DNA of 64,000 nucleotides, from contig NZ_JH636444.1 in assembly GCF_000255705.1 (NCBI RefSeq), forward strand, positions 26,980-90,979. Direction: 5' to 3'. The notes under the pieces were generated by a model. The model was not told the origin of the DNA. It made no database searches and saw only the letters and a program-made list of their open reading frames with translations. Shown one piece after another: positions 16,809-25,874 of the stretch (position 1 is its first letter; every line of letters begins with the position of its first letter). The stretch comes from Zavarzinella formosa DSM 19928. Its GTDB lineage: Bacteria > Planctomycetota > Planctomycetia > Gemmatales > Gemmataceae. The position numbers were made by a program, and so were the translations under genes.

Positions 16809-17927
16809 TCAGATCACCACGATTTCGGCATTCAAAGCCCCGGCTTGTTTCAACGCTTGGAAGATCGAAATCAGGTCGCGTGGAGTGACTCCCAATGAAT
16901 TGAGGGCACGGGCCACCTCGGCGACGGTGGTGGCGCGGGGCACGACATTGAGCCTTGCTCGTTGTTCGACGGCCGCGATGCTGGTTCTCGGGACGACAGT
17001 TGTGGCTCCCCCCGTCAATGGATTGGGTTGGGAAACTTGAGGAGTTTCGGAGGCCAGCAAATACAGGTTGCCGTGGGCAATCGCCGTCGGGTTGATCGTG
17101 ACATTCTCCCCCGCCACCACCGTGCCGGTGCGTTCGTTAATCACAATCCGGGCCGGACGGTCGGGATTTACTTCCATCAAGCCGAGTTCCGACAGGAAGG
17201 CGACCGGGTTGGAGGCTTTTTCCTTCGGCACCCCGACGGCCACTGTTCCGGCGTCTTGGGCGAGGGCATAACCGGGGTATTTTTCGTTGATGACTTTGGC
17301 GACCATCCGGGCAGTGTTAAAGTCGGCGTCTTTTAGCAAGAATCGCGCCCGGCCTTTGCAGAGCACTTCCCCAAGAGCTTCTTTTTCCACCATGCCGCCG
17401 TTGGCAATTCGTCCAACATTCAAATGGTTTTTCTGGACACCGGCGGTTTGGCCGCTGACGGAGAAACCGCCGACAGACAGCGGCCCTTGGGCAACCACGT
17501 ATATTTCGTTATCCGCCCCGCGAAGCGGCGTCATGATGAGGGTGCCGCCCTGCAAACTGCGGGCGTCATCCAAGGCCGAGATGGTGACATCCAATCGACT
17601 GCCTTTGCGGGCGAACGGCCCGATTTCAGCCGTGACCATCACGGCCGAGATGCTCGTAGATCGAATGACGTTGTCACTCGGAAGCTGGCTGAAAATCGTG
17701 GCCGTCACATTATTTTTTTGCAACATGTCCACGGCGACTTGCTGTGTGAATGTGCTGCGACTGCCCGTGCCATCCAACCCCACGACGAGGCCGAAGCCAT
17801 GCAACAAGTTGCTTCTGGCTCCTTCAAGCTCGGAGATGTCCTTGATGCGAACTTGGGCGGCCGCCATCTGGCCCAGAAGCAAAACCCCGGCCAGAATCAT
17901 CAGAAATCGACGCATGATTCGCCTCAC
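16809..17927 (-). CDS. flgI: Flagellar P-ring protein
   Basis: A 372-residue FlgI, the periplasmic P ring around the rod at the peptidoglycan layer. It has a signal peptide (MRRIMRRFLMILAGVLLLGQMAAA) and then the family opening VRIKDISELEGARSNLLHGFGLVVGLDGTG. Other conserved stretches are NVTATIFSQLPSDNV, TPLRGADNEIYVVAQGPLSVGGF and, at the end, LNSLGVTPRDLISIFQALKQAGALNAE. The length is standard. The start overlaps the flgH stop by four bases (ATGA). Confidence 0.96.
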   Translation of the reverse strand: MRRIMRRFLMILAGVLLLGQMAAAQVRIKDISELEGARSNLLHGFGLVVGLDGTGSRSTFTQQVAVDMLQKNNVTATIFSQLPSDNVIRSTSISAVMVTAEIGPFARKGSRLDVTISALDDARSLQGGTLIMTPLRGADNEIYVVAQGPLSVGGFSVSGQTAGVQKNHLNVGRIANGGMVEKEALGEVLCKGRARFLLKDADFNTARMVAKVINEKYPGYALAQDAGTVAVGVPKEKASNPVAFLSELGLMEVNPDRPARIVINERTGTVVAGENVTINPTAIAHGNLYLLASETPQVSQPNPLTGGATTVVPRTSIAAVEQRARLNVVPRATTVAEVARALNSLGVTPRDLISIFQALKQAGALNAEIVVI

Positions 17928-18544
17928 GGGAAAAGGTAATTGATGGCCCGGCCAATCAAACTCTGGTTGACGAATTCGGTTTCTTGCCCGCGGCCAATGT
18001 AACTGATTTTCATGTTCGCGATGGCCCCGGAAGGCACGGCATTGCCTGACACAATGTCGGCCGGCCGCACGACGCCGGTGACGCGCAACATTCGTTCTTC
18101 CCCGGCAACGACCCGCATCCGGGTTCCCTCGAAGACGAGATTGCCGTTGGGAAGCACATCCACGACAGTAACGGCCATCCGGTCCACAAATGTCCGAGTG
18201 CTGCTCAACTGGGCGCTGCCGTTGAACTGCCGCCGGTCGGAAGTGGACCCCGTCGCGTTCAATTTGCCCGCCGTTGCCGGTTTGGGATCGAACTGGTACG
18301 ATCCGGCATAATTGACCGTGGCCGAGTTGTTCGTGCCCCGGTCCAGTCCGCGGCTTTCGCGTTCGTTGGTCGCCGTGCTTTCGGAGATTGTGATCGTCAA
18401 CAAATCGCCGACGTTTCTCGCCCGGTTGTCATGGAACAAAAAAGCGGCGCGGGGGTCTCGGCGATCCCAGATGGAATCCGCGCCGGCGAGGGAACAGATT
18501 CCCAGCGAGGTCGCGAAAGCCATCAACAGTCTGCTTCGAGTCAT
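17924..18544 (-). CDS. flgH: Flagellar L-ring protein
   Basis: A 206-residue FlgH, the outer-membrane L ring. Conserved parts are SIWDRRDPRAAFLFHDNRAR, VGDLLTITISESTATNE, NGNLVFEGTRMRVVAGEE and VTGVVRPADIVSGNAVPS. The N-terminus is a signal sequence, but the only cysteine (C17, in SLGICSLAGADS) sits in a poor lipobox, while FlgH is a lipoprotein in enterobacteria. Ordinary signal peptidase cleavage after LAGA is equally possible. It overlaps flgI by four bases and follows flgA by eight. Confidence 0.94.
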   Translation of the reverse strand: MTRSRLLMAFATSLGICSLAGADSIWDRRDPRAAFLFHDNRARNVGDLLTITISESTATNERESRGLDRGTNNSATVNYAGSYQFDPKPATAGKLNATGSTSDRRQFNGSAQLSSTRTFVDRMAVTVVDVLPNGNLVFEGTRMRVVAGEERMLRVTGVVRPADIVSGNAVPSGAIANMKISYIGRGQETEFVNQSLIGRAINYLFP

Positions 18545-18552
18545 GGGGTTCC

Positions 18553-19569
18553 TTATTCCACTTCCACGGTGTCCGGCCCGGTGATCCGGCCGACGACCAC
18601 CTTTTTGGAATCAATGTTCTGAACGCGGATGAGGTCGCCCGTCTTGCCTCCTTGAAGGGCTTCGCCGTTGGCCACGACGTTCACGGCTCCCAACCGGACG
18701 AGCATCTTCACCGGTTGCTTGTTGCGGACGACGGCCGCAGGAATTTCAAGCGGCGCCGTCTCCAAATCCGCTTCTTGGATGACTTGTCCGATTGCCACGG
18801 GGCGTTTCGTCTTCCGGCCCATCAACTCGCCGGGGGGAAGGGGGCTTAACCCTGGATCAACGACCCGGCGATCCGGGACGGTGTTTGCCTCGGAGAGTAT
18901 GTCCCCTTTGGCCAATCCGCTGCGGGCCATGATGACCGAACGCATCAGCTTGATTTCGAGGTACACCGGCAGGGACAATTTCTTTTCCCCGAGAACGAAC
19001 AAGGTCACATCAATCTGAACCCGGCCGATATTCACGTTGGCGGTATGCGGTTCGGCCCGCATGGTCACTTCCGAAGGATCGGAAACTGAAGGCAATGGCG
19101 CGGTGATTGGTTGCACCAGCCGCACGGCCAGGTCTTCGGCTGGCCACGGCATCCGTTTCAGGGCCGCATCTTTGGCGGTCTGAAAGATGCCTTCCGGGGA
19201 GAGTGGCTGGCGGATGGCGGCCACCATCGTTTCCTCCGCGCCAACGACACTGAACAATTTCGTCGGAAAATCCGCCAGTCGAAGACGGAATTCCACCTGT
19301 CGGCGCCGGATGTTCACGTTGGTGGCTCCGCCGAAATCGGCCAAATCCAGTCGGCCGATTTGTAAACGGGCGTGTTCGCTGCCGCCGGAAATCTCGGCGA
19401 CATCCCCGAGGGTGATGGCGCGACCGGGAATGGCGACTTTTTCCCTCATGGTGATGACGATCCCCTCCGGTCCTTTCGGAGCCTCGGCGGAGATGTCGAT
19501 CCCCAAACCCGCGAGCCACCACAAAACCGCCAAGGCTGCGGGAAACCGGAAACCGCTGTGTGCATTCAT
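18553..19569 (-). CDS. flgA: Flagellar basal-body P-ring assembly chaperone
   Basis: A 338-residue FlgA, a periplasmic chaperone for P-ring assembly. The first part carries a signal-like segment (FPAALAVLWWLAGLGIDISA) and IPGRAITLGDVAEISGG. The C-terminal SAF-type domain is clear: VIMARSGLAKGDILSEANTV, RRVVDPG, LMGRKTKRPVAIGQVI, then KQPVKMLVRLGAVNVVANGEAL and TGDLIRVQNIDSKKVVVGRI. It is longer than enterobacterial FlgA (about 220) because of an extra N-terminal half. Spacing to flgG (4 bases) and flgH (8 bases) shows it belongs to the flagellar operon. Confidence 0.93.
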   Translation of the reverse strand: MNAHSGFRFPAALAVLWWLAGLGIDISAEAPKGPEGIVITMREKVAIPGRAITLGDVAEISGGSEHARLQIGRLDLADFGGATNVNIRRRQVEFRLRLADFPTKLFSVVGAEETMVAAIRQPLSPEGIFQTAKDAALKRMPWPAEDLAVRLVQPITAPLPSVSDPSEVTMRAEPHTANVNIGRVQIDVTLFVLGEKKLSLPVYLEIKLMRSVIMARSGLAKGDILSEANTVPDRRVVDPGLSPLPPGELMGRKTKRPVAIGQVIQEADLETAPLEIPAAVVRNKQPVKMLVRLGAVNVVANGEALQGGKTGDLIRVQNIDSKKVVVGRITGPDTVEVE

Positions 19570-19573
19570 GACA

Positions 19574-20365
19574 TCACCTAATGAGGTCGACGGTGGCTTG
19601 GAGCATGTTGTTGGCAGTGGTAATCGCCCGCGTGTTAAACTCGTAGGCCCGCTGGGCGAGAATTAAATTCACCAGTTCGGTGACCGTGTCCACGTTGGAA
19701 CGCTCCTCGAAACCCTGTCGGATCAAGCCGGTTCCGTTAAGCCCCGGCGTTGATGTCGTCGCCGCCCCGGAGGAGGCTGATTCAGCGAACAGGTTTCGCC
19801 CCTCGGCACTCAGACCGGCGGGATTCGGGAATCGCACCAGTGTAAGCTGCCCCAGCGTGGTGGAAGCGCCGTTCGATCCCGCGTTCACCACGGAGATTGT
19901 CCCGTCCGTGCCGATCGAGATCGAAACGGCTTCGGTCGGAATGGTCACCTGCGGGGAAAGCAAGAAACCGTCTGAGGTGACGATGTTTCCCACCGCGTTC
20001 ATACGCAACCCGCCATCTCGTGTGTAACGGATTTCGCCGTTGGGCATGGTGACTTGGAAGAACCCCTGTCCCTCAATGGCCACATCCAGCGGGTTGCCCG
20101 TGTTGACAATGCTACCTTGGGCGAAAATCTTCGTGATCCCGGAGACCCGTACCCCGCTGCCGATCTGCAAGCCGGTGGGAACCTGCAACCCTTGGGCGGC
20201 GTCGGCGCCGGGATTGCGCTCGTTCACATAAATAAGGTCTTGAAAGTCTGCCTGGCCGCGTTTGAAGCCGTTGGTGTTTACGTTGGCCAGGTTGTTCGCC
20301 GTGTTGTCCAGCACCACTTGTTGGGCGCTGAGACCGGTCGAACTGGTGTATAACGCCCGAATCAT
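19574..20365 (-). CDS. flgG: Flagellar distal rod protein
   Basis: A 263-residue FlgG. The N-terminal rod motif is MIRALYTSSTGLSAQQVVLDN followed by NLANVNTNGFKRGQADFQDL. IEGQGFFQVTMPNGEIRYTRDGG marks the central domain, and the C-terminal motif is VNLILAQRAYEFNTRAITTA. Length and motifs are textbook for the distal rod. It sits 11 bases after flgF and 4 bases before flgA. Confidence 0.96.
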   Translation of the reverse strand: MIRALYTSSTGLSAQQVVLDNTANNLANVNTNGFKRGQADFQDLIYVNERNPGADAAQGLQVPTGLQIGSGVRVSGITKIFAQGSIVNTGNPLDVAIEGQGFFQVTMPNGEIRYTRDGGLRMNAVGNIVTSDGFLLSPQVTIPTEAVSISIGTDGTISVVNAGSNGASTTLGQLTLVRFPNPAGLSAEGRNLFAESASSGAATTSTPGLNGTGLIRQGFEERSNVDTVTELVNLILAQRAYEFNTRAITTANNMLQATVDLIR

Positions 20366-20376
20366 GGTTTAATTCC

Positions 20377-21093
20377 TCATTGGGGTCGGGTGTTCAGTTG
20401 CAAGGCGTCGCTGATGGCCCGTATCACTCGCTGGGTGGACTCGAAGTATCGCTGGCCACTGATCAGGGCCACCATCGCTTCGGCAGGGGAGACGTTCGAT
20501 GCCTCACGGAAACCTTGCACGACGCCTCGTTCCATTGGCTGGGCACCGGCTTCGCGAGGTGCTTTGAAGGTGGTGTCCCCGGCGGTTTGCAACGCGGCGG
20601 GATTGGTGAACCGCACGAGTCGAATCTGATTGACGGCCACGCTGTCGGCCGACACGGTGCCGTCCGGGGCCACGGCGATTGTCGACCCCGGCGGGACGTT
20701 CACCGGGCCTTGCTGACCTTGCAGGGGATATCCAGATTGACTGATTAACTGTCCGTCGGCTGTCACGCGGAAATTGCCGCTGCGAGTATAAACCGGTCCG
20801 CCCGGAGTGGTCAGCACGAAGAATCCATCGGTTTCGATGGCAAGATCCAGGGGATTGCCCGTATGTTGCAGGGTGCCGGTTTTGAAATCGGTGTATTGTC
20901 CGGAGACCCTTGACCCCACGATGTCCCCGGTCGGCGCCGTCGCCCGGCCGAGAACACGATCAAAGCTCTCATATGTGAGGCCGCGCGCCCGGTAACCGGG
21001 CGTGGAGGAATGGGCTAAATTTTGGGCCAGAATTTCATGATTCTGCGACGCCATGTCCATGGCGGTGGCCGCCGCGTATAGTCCGCGAACCAT
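20377..21093 (-). CDS. flgF: Flagellar proximal rod protein
   Basis: A 238-residue rod protein of the FlgF/FlgG family and the first gene of the flagellar run. It starts MVRGLYAAATAMDMASQNHE with NLAHSSTPGYRARGLT, has IETDGFFVLTTPGGPVYTRSGNF in the middle and ends with VALISGQRYFESTQRVIRAI. A strong ggaggg ribosome site precedes the ATG. It is shorter than FlgG and stands before it, as flgF does in most operons, which is why I prefer FlgF. The promoter for the operon should lie in 21094-21210. Confidence 0.88.
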   Translation of the reverse strand: MVRGLYAAATAMDMASQNHEILAQNLAHSSTPGYRARGLTYESFDRVLGRATAPTGDIVGSRVSGQYTDFKTGTLQHTGNPLDLAIETDGFFVLTTPGGPVYTRSGNFRVTADGQLISQSGYPLQGQQGPVNVPPGSTIAVAPDGTVSADSVAVNQIRLVRFTNPAALQTAGDTTFKAPREAGAQPMERGVVQGFREASNVSPAEAMVALISGQRYFESTQRVIRAISDALQLNTRPQ

Positions 21094-21203
21094 GAATTAA
21101 CCCTCCGGGATGATGACCCGCAAGGTTTATCGGACCGGCAGAACCAGTCGCATCAGTAAAATCGGTAACCAGCAGCGACCGCGAAACAATCAGTGTTTGG
21201 GTC

Positions 21204-21255
21204 TTGGAAAAAAAGAGGGAGCCGGTTCCGTCGGACGACGAAACCGGCTCCCTCT
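21204..21255 (-). terminator. Intrinsic terminator of lgt
   Basis: A 20-bp stem (arms 21214-21233 and 21236-21255, one mismatch) lies 30 bases after the lgt stop codon. Read on the minus strand it is followed directly by a run of seven T (complement of 21207-21213), the classic intrinsic terminator shape. It isolates lgt from the flagellar operon that starts at 21093. Confidence 0.9.
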
Positions 21256-21284
21256 GAAAAATGCCCGTCTTTATCGAAGCCACA

Positions 21285-22571
21285 TCAAACCCGGCGAGTT
21301 CCCCATTTTCGCAATCCCAACTCCATGCCAAGGGCGGCGATCAGAATTAGCACGCTAATGTTTTGAGAAAGGCTCATGCCGAACCCCTCAATTGGGGTGT
21401 CGTTTCGCAGGATTTCATTCAGGAATCGGTGAACGGCATAACAGGCGAGGAACAGCGTGAAGACCTGCCCGTCGTGTCGGCGCAACGGGTAATAGGCGAG
21501 CAGGAAACCGATCAGAAGCAACATGCTGATCGATTCGTAAATCTGCGTTGGGTGTAATCCAAGGGTTCGCGGCGTAAATGCCGGGATGATTGCTTCCTGA
21601 CCTTGCCGTTCGACCTTCATGTCAAGTTGTTGATCACCACGGGGCCAGTTGTTGATGAGGTCCGTGAAAACGTCGGTGTCAAACACCCGGCCTTTGCCGC
21701 TGATATCCGTCCGCAGTTGGTTCCTCACATCAATGGCTTTTTTCACGTCGTCAAAAACCAACTTCACGCGGGCATCATTCTTCTCGCCCGGTTGCGAGTC
21801 GATCCGTTGGGCTTCCCTCTCCCGGCCGAGTTGTTCGGCTCGCGCCAAGGCATCCTCGCCGCCGTAAACGATCAGAACCCCGCCGTTGGAAAAGCCGTTC
21901 ACTTCAATGATCTTGTCACCGTGCCGCAACCCGGCGTTAGCGGCTTGGGAATTGGTTTCCACCCGGTCAATGACGGACCGCAAGTCGTCCGGGGCGCTTC
22001 GCGCGGTGGTGAAACCCGTGGGGGTCTGATAGCCGAATTTGTCCACCACAACATCACGGGCCGGGGCGGTCATCAACGGGAAGCCGATGGCGGGGCATCC
22101 TTCGTCGGCGACATGCCCGTAACAACAGCCGTTCAACAAACACCCGACCCGGCCGAGGGCAATCCCCAAGGCGATGGCCGGGGCGGTGGCATCGGCCAAC
22201 CGCCACAAGTTCACTTGGAAACGCCTCAGAACGCCGAAGTAATAGATCAGGAATGCCCCGATCCCGGCGATGATCCCGCCGTACAACACGATGCCGCCTT
22301 CCCAGATGCGGAAAAACTGCGAAAGCGGAACGTGGTATTGCTGCATGTAGGTGAATCTCGCCCCGGCCAGCCCGGAAACGAACAGGATAATCACCAAATC
22401 CTGGACTTTTTCACGGGGCAGGTTCGAGCCGGTTTTCTGTGAAAGCCAGCCGAGGAACCACACGCCCGAGATGAACGTCAGGAACAGCATCACCCCGAAC
22501 CCGTGGATGGGAATGCCATCCGGCGGGAAGTAACCCTTCAGGATCGGAATGTGAAAAAGAACTTGGAACAT
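21285..22571 (-). CDS. lgt: Prolipoprotein diacylglyceryl transferase with PDZ-like insertion
   Basis: A 428-residue membrane enzyme that transfers diacylglycerol to the lipobox cysteine of lipoprotein precursors. The N-terminal half shows the Lgt membrane helices, GRVGCLLNGCCYG (140-152) for the conserved GRxxNxxNG region, HPTQIYES (340-347) for the HPxQxYE motif, and HRFLNEILRND near 381-391. The usual length is 260-300. Here about 150-170 extra residues (165-335) lie between the two conserved parts and include VIDRVETNSQAANAGLRHGD then KIIEVNGF, a PDZ-type peptide-binding pattern. It comes 33 bases after the moxR gene and ends at a strong terminator. Confidence 0.88.
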   Translation of the reverse strand: MFQVLFHIPILKGYFPPDGIPIHGFGVMLFLTFISGVWFLGWLSQKTGSNLPREKVQDLVIILFVSGLAGARFTYMQQYHVPLSQFFRIWEGGIVLYGGIIAGIGAFLIYYFGVLRRFQVNLWRLADATAPAIALGIALGRVGCLLNGCCYGHVADEGCPAIGFPLMTAPARDVVVDKFGYQTPTGFTTARSAPDDLRSVIDRVETNSQAANAGLRHGDKIIEVNGFSNGGVLIVYGGEDALARAEQLGREREAQRIDSQPGEKNDARVKLVFDDVKKAIDVRNQLRTDISGKGRVFDTDVFTDLINNWPRGDQQLDMKVERQGQEAIIPAFTPRTLGLHPTQIYESISMLLLIGFLLAYYPLRRHDGQVFTLFLACYAVHRFLNEILRNDTPIEGFGMSLSQNISVLILIAALGMELGLRKWGTRRV

Positions 22572-22604
22572 GGACTTTCCGAATCAGGCCACGGAGAGAA
22601 ACAT

Positions 22605-23600
22605 TTATGGTACGGGAAGGCGGTCCAAAATCTGCCGGACGATCATCGTCGAGGTCAGGTCGCGGGCCTCGGCCTCGTAACTGACGATCACCCGATGGCT
22701 CATCACATCGGCCGCGCACGTCTTCACATCTTGCGGGATCACATAACCCCGGCCGTTTAGGAGGGCTTGGGCTTTGGCGGCGCGGAACAAGGCGATCGTC
22801 GCCCGCGGGCTGGCTCCATACTGGATCATCCCGTCCAGATTCAAGCCGTATTCCCCCGGATGGCGGGTCGCCCGCACCAAGTCCACCACATAGCCGTGAA
22901 TTTTGACGTCCACATGAACACGGTCAACGGCATCACGCAACGACGCAAGTTCTGCCGCCGTGATAACCGGGGGAATATCCAGTTTGGGGGAAATTCCTCC
23001 CATGCGGTTGAGAATCGAGAGTTCCTCGTCCCGACTCGGGTAGCCAATCACCGCTTTGATCATGAAACGATCAACCTGTGCCTCGGGAAGGTTGTAAGTT
23101 CCTTCCTGTTCAACAGGATTTTGAGTCGCAAGCACAAAGAACGGCTCGGGAAGCGGATAAGTCTGTTCGCCGATGGTCACAGCCCGTTCCTGCATCGCTT
23201 GCAGCAGGGCGCTTTGAACCTTGGCCGGAGCGCGGTTGATTTCATCAGCCAGCACAATGTTCGCAAACACCGGGCCGTGGCGAACCTTGAATTCCCCTTT
23301 GTTGGGATCGTAAATCTGCGTGCCAATCACGTCCGCCGGGAGAAGATCCGGCGTAAACTGGATTCGTTTGAATTCGAGATGCAGGGCTTGGGCGACGCTT
23401 TGAACGGCCAATGTCTTGGCCAGACCTGGGACACCTTCCAACAAAACATGCCCGTTGGTGAGTAATCCCGTGAGCAATTGCTCGACAAGTCGCCGCTGAC
23501 CGACCAACACCCCGCTAACGGCTTGAAAGAATGGCGCAAGCCGATCACGGGCCTCGCGGGCGTGAGCGTTGATCGTTTCCACCGAATTGGGCATCATCAT
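22605..23600 (-). CDS. MoxR-family AAA+ ATPase
   Basis: A 331-residue AAA+ chaperone ATPase. Walker A is EGVPGLAKTLAVQS near residue 52, Walker B is LADEINRAPAKVQSALLQ with the acidic pair DE, and sensor 1 is VLATQNPVEQEGTYNLPEAQ followed by VDRFMIK; the C-terminal lid has YGASPRATIALFRAAKA. MoxR proteins help mature or activate partner proteins, often with von Willebrand A proteins encoded nearby; no such partner is present here. Three ATGs lie in a row at 23592-23600; I chose the first. Longer frame upstream lacks family resemblance. Confidence 0.9.
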   Translation of the reverse strand: MMMPNSVETINAHAREARDRLAPFFQAVSGVLVGQRRLVEQLLTGLLTNGHVLLEGVPGLAKTLAVQSVAQALHLEFKRIQFTPDLLPADVIGTQIYDPNKGEFKVRHGPVFANIVLADEINRAPAKVQSALLQAMQERAVTIGEQTYPLPEPFFVLATQNPVEQEGTYNLPEAQVDRFMIKAVIGYPSRDEELSILNRMGGISPKLDIPPVITAAELASLRDAVDRVHVDVKIHGYVVDLVRATRHPGEYGLNLDGMIQYGASPRATIALFRAAKAQALLNGRGYVIPQDVKTCAADVMSHRVIVSYEAEARDLTSTMIVRQILDRLPVP

Positions 23601-23717
23601 GCTGCCGGAAAAATTCACTCGTCCCCTCATTGTACGGGGGGACGCCGAATGCCCAATTCCCGTTTGTCCTGCTTCCAATGAAGCAAAATGAAGAATGTTG
23701 ATAGTTGGGTTTATCGT

Positions 23718-24905
23718 TCAGCGAGTTTCTGCGGCGATCACACTGGCCAGAAAAGCCACGCTGTCGCCCCGGTTCCGGGCGGCTTCTGCAAGTCCGGCGT
23801 AGTCCTTCGCTTGGAAACAGAGTTCGTACACACCGGGACAACTCAATTGACGGCGTTCGGCGCCAAGGTGCTTCTTGGCCAGTTCAAGTGCCTCTTCCTT
23901 CCGGCCAAGCCGGATGAGCAGGTTTACATAAACCTCCGTCGGGAAGGTGTTTCCTTCCGCAAGGCCGGGGGCGATCTTGTCCTCGAAGTGTTTCAGGCCG
24001 GCGATGGCGTCAATTCCCTCCAACACTTGAAGCAGTATTCGGTAATCGGCGTAGGAGTTCTCGAACGGCGGGTCGGACGGATACCGCAATCCTTCGCCTA
24101 AATGCTCACCGTATTGGCACAATTCGATGGCCTGTTTCCGCTCCGGACACGCATCCAGTTCCAAAGAGTATTGGGCGATGGACGATAGGTGCGAAGTGTC
24201 GATGTGATACCCGCCGTCGGCCATCAATTCCGGGTGTTCTTTCACGATGTAGGCAATCGTTTCCGATCCGGTCAACGGGGTGCCGCGCGCTTCGAGGTCG
24301 GCCTTGAGGCGTTCCAATAATTGAGCGTGCAGCGTGCGCACCAACGACTGGATGGCGAATTGTTTGCCTTCCGGGTTTCGGGAGAAATCCTGGCCACCGT
24401 AAGTCGTGATCGCATTGCATACGCCGTAACGCTCGACGACGAGTTCAAATCCCTTCTTGGGGTGGACGCCCTGATAAAGCGCCACTTCGATCACCCCCTG
24501 AATGTCGTCCGCATCAGCCGGGACGTAACTGTCCAGATATTCCTTCACCGGCCCGGTTTCTCCGAGCATGTTGAAGTAAAAGAAGGCCCGGCGAACATCA
24601 TGCTTTTGCAAGAGCTTTGTGCCAACCGCCCTTCCGGCCTCGCGGATGGTGTTTTCGTATTCTTCGTGGGCTTCCTTGGGCAGATCGCTGGAAGGGCCAC
24701 TCGGAAAAGGGGAGACGCCGAGTTCTACCCGTTTTTTCATCAGCATGGAGTAAAACAACGCATCGACATCGCCGAGTTCTTCCAAATCGTTGCCGAGTTG
24801 CTCGACAGCGGCCTTGGCTCCTTTGGTTTTCGCCAGATCCCGCAGACGGTCATATTGTTCGGGGGTCAGTGTCGGCGGGGCGGGAAGTTCATCCGGGTCG
24901 AACAT
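23718..24905 (-). CDS. Helical-repeat protein of unknown function
   Basis: A 395-residue, acidic, apparently cytoplasmic protein without signal peptide or membrane helices. It is mostly helical; the C-terminal part (EVYVNLLIRLGRKEEALELA, then CFQAKDYAGLAEAARNRGD) reads like two or three degenerate TPR-type repeats. I do not recognise a family. It is on the same strand as moxR and lgt, with a 117-base gap to moxR, so co-transcription is possible but not shown. The start at MFDPDELPAPP is the only good ATG. Similar unassigned proteins are likely in related planctomycetes. Confidence 0.7.
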   Translation of the reverse strand: MFDPDELPAPPTLTPEQYDRLRDLAKTKGAKAAVEQLGNDLEELGDVDALFYSMLMKKRVELGVSPFPSGPSSDLPKEAHEEYENTIREAGRAVGTKLLQKHDVRRAFFYFNMLGETGPVKEYLDSYVPADADDIQGVIEVALYQGVHPKKGFELVVERYGVCNAITTYGGQDFSRNPEGKQFAIQSLVRTLHAQLLERLKADLEARGTPLTGSETIAYIVKEHPELMADGGYHIDTSHLSSIAQYSLELDACPERKQAIELCQYGEHLGEGLRYPSDPPFENSYADYRILLQVLEGIDAIAGLKHFEDKIAPGLAEGNTFPTEVYVNLLIRLGRKEEALELAKKHLGAERRQLSCPGVYELCFQAKDYAGLAEAARNRGDSVAFLASVIAAETR

Positions 24906-25051
24906 GGGTATGCCTGCGGGGTAGGGAAACGTCGGCGGATCGAAATATCCTACGAATCGCGGGCCAGATGAGTTTCCCGTGAGGATGATTGATTGAAATC
25001 GAGGATGTCGTTAGGATAACCGGGACATCTTCTTTCGGTGAACCTGCCTAA

Positions 25052-25819
25052 ATGCTGACCAAGCGAATCATTCCGTGCCTGGACGTAGACCGGGGCCGGG
25101 TCGTCAAAGGCACGAAGTTTGTTGGTCTTCGTGATGCGGGCGACCCCGTTGAAGTGGCCCGGCGTTATGAACGCGAGGGGGCTGATGAATTGGTGTTTCT
25201 CGACATCAAGGCCAGCCATGAGGGACGGGCGATTCTGCTCGACATGATCCGGCGGGTGGCCGAGGAAATCTTCATGCCGTTCACGGTTGGCGGGGGTATC
25301 CGCACACTGGACGACGCCACTCAGATCATCCAGGCTGGGGCCGAGAAGGTGAGCATCAATTCGGCGGCCGTCAACACGCCGGAATTGATCTCCGAAGTCT
25401 CCCGCAAGTTTGGCCGGTGCGCTACGGTGGTGAACATCGATCCCCGACGGGTAATGAAGAACGGCAAGGAATTTTGGGAAGTCCACATCAACGGCGGTCG
25501 CAAGCCAACCGGATTGGAGGCGGTCGCCTGGGCTATTGAAGTGGAGCGGTTGGGGGCCGGGGAAATCGTGCTGACATCAATGGATGCGGACGGCACGAAA
25601 AACGGTTACGACCTGCCCATTACGGAGGCGGTGGCGAAGGCCGTTGGTATTCCAGTGGTGGCGAGCGGCGGGGCCGGGTCGCCAGAGCATCTTCGGCAGG
25701 CACTGGCCATCGGGGCCGATGCCGCGCTGGCGGCGAGTATCTTCCATTACAATGAATACACAATACCGGAAACGAAACGGTTCTTGGCGGATCACGGTCT
25801 GCCGATCCGTCTGGTATAA
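25052..25819 (+). CDS. hisF: Imidazole glycerol phosphate synthase, cyclase subunit
   Basis: A 255-residue (beta/alpha)8-barrel enzyme of histidine synthesis; with HisH it turns PRFAR and ammonia into imidazole glycerol phosphate and AICAR. It opens [20 protein letters not shown] with the first catalytic aspartate in CLDVD, has [13 protein letters not shown] for one phosphate site, the second catalytic aspartate in VVNIDPRRV (about residue 130), and the second phosphate site in [13 protein letters not shown]. The length is standard. No other his gene is next to it. It precedes the pilT-type gene by 55 bases. Confidence 0.96.
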   Translation: MLTKRIIPCLDVDRGRVVKGTKFVGLRDAGDPVEVARRYEREGADELVFLDIKASHEGRAILLDMIRRVAEEIFMPFTVGGGIRTLDDATQIIQAGAEKVSINSAAVNTPELISEVSRKFGRCATVVNIDPRRVMKNGKEFWEVHINGGRKPTGLEAVAWAIEVERLGAGEIVLTSMDADGTKNGYDLPITEAVAKAVGIPVVASGGAGSPEHLRQALAIGADAALAASIFHYNEYTIPETKRFLADHGLPIRLV

Positions 25820-25874
25820 TAATGGTCAAACCCATTGCATCCGGGCTTTTACCCCTGTCTTCGGAGCCTGAACG

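Noticed and set aside
21115-21150. A TCCGATAA string on the minus strand before flgF, like the -10 box of flagellar sigma-28 promoters
   Set aside because: One mismatch in the -10 and no TAAA-type -35 at the expected distance; too weak to call.
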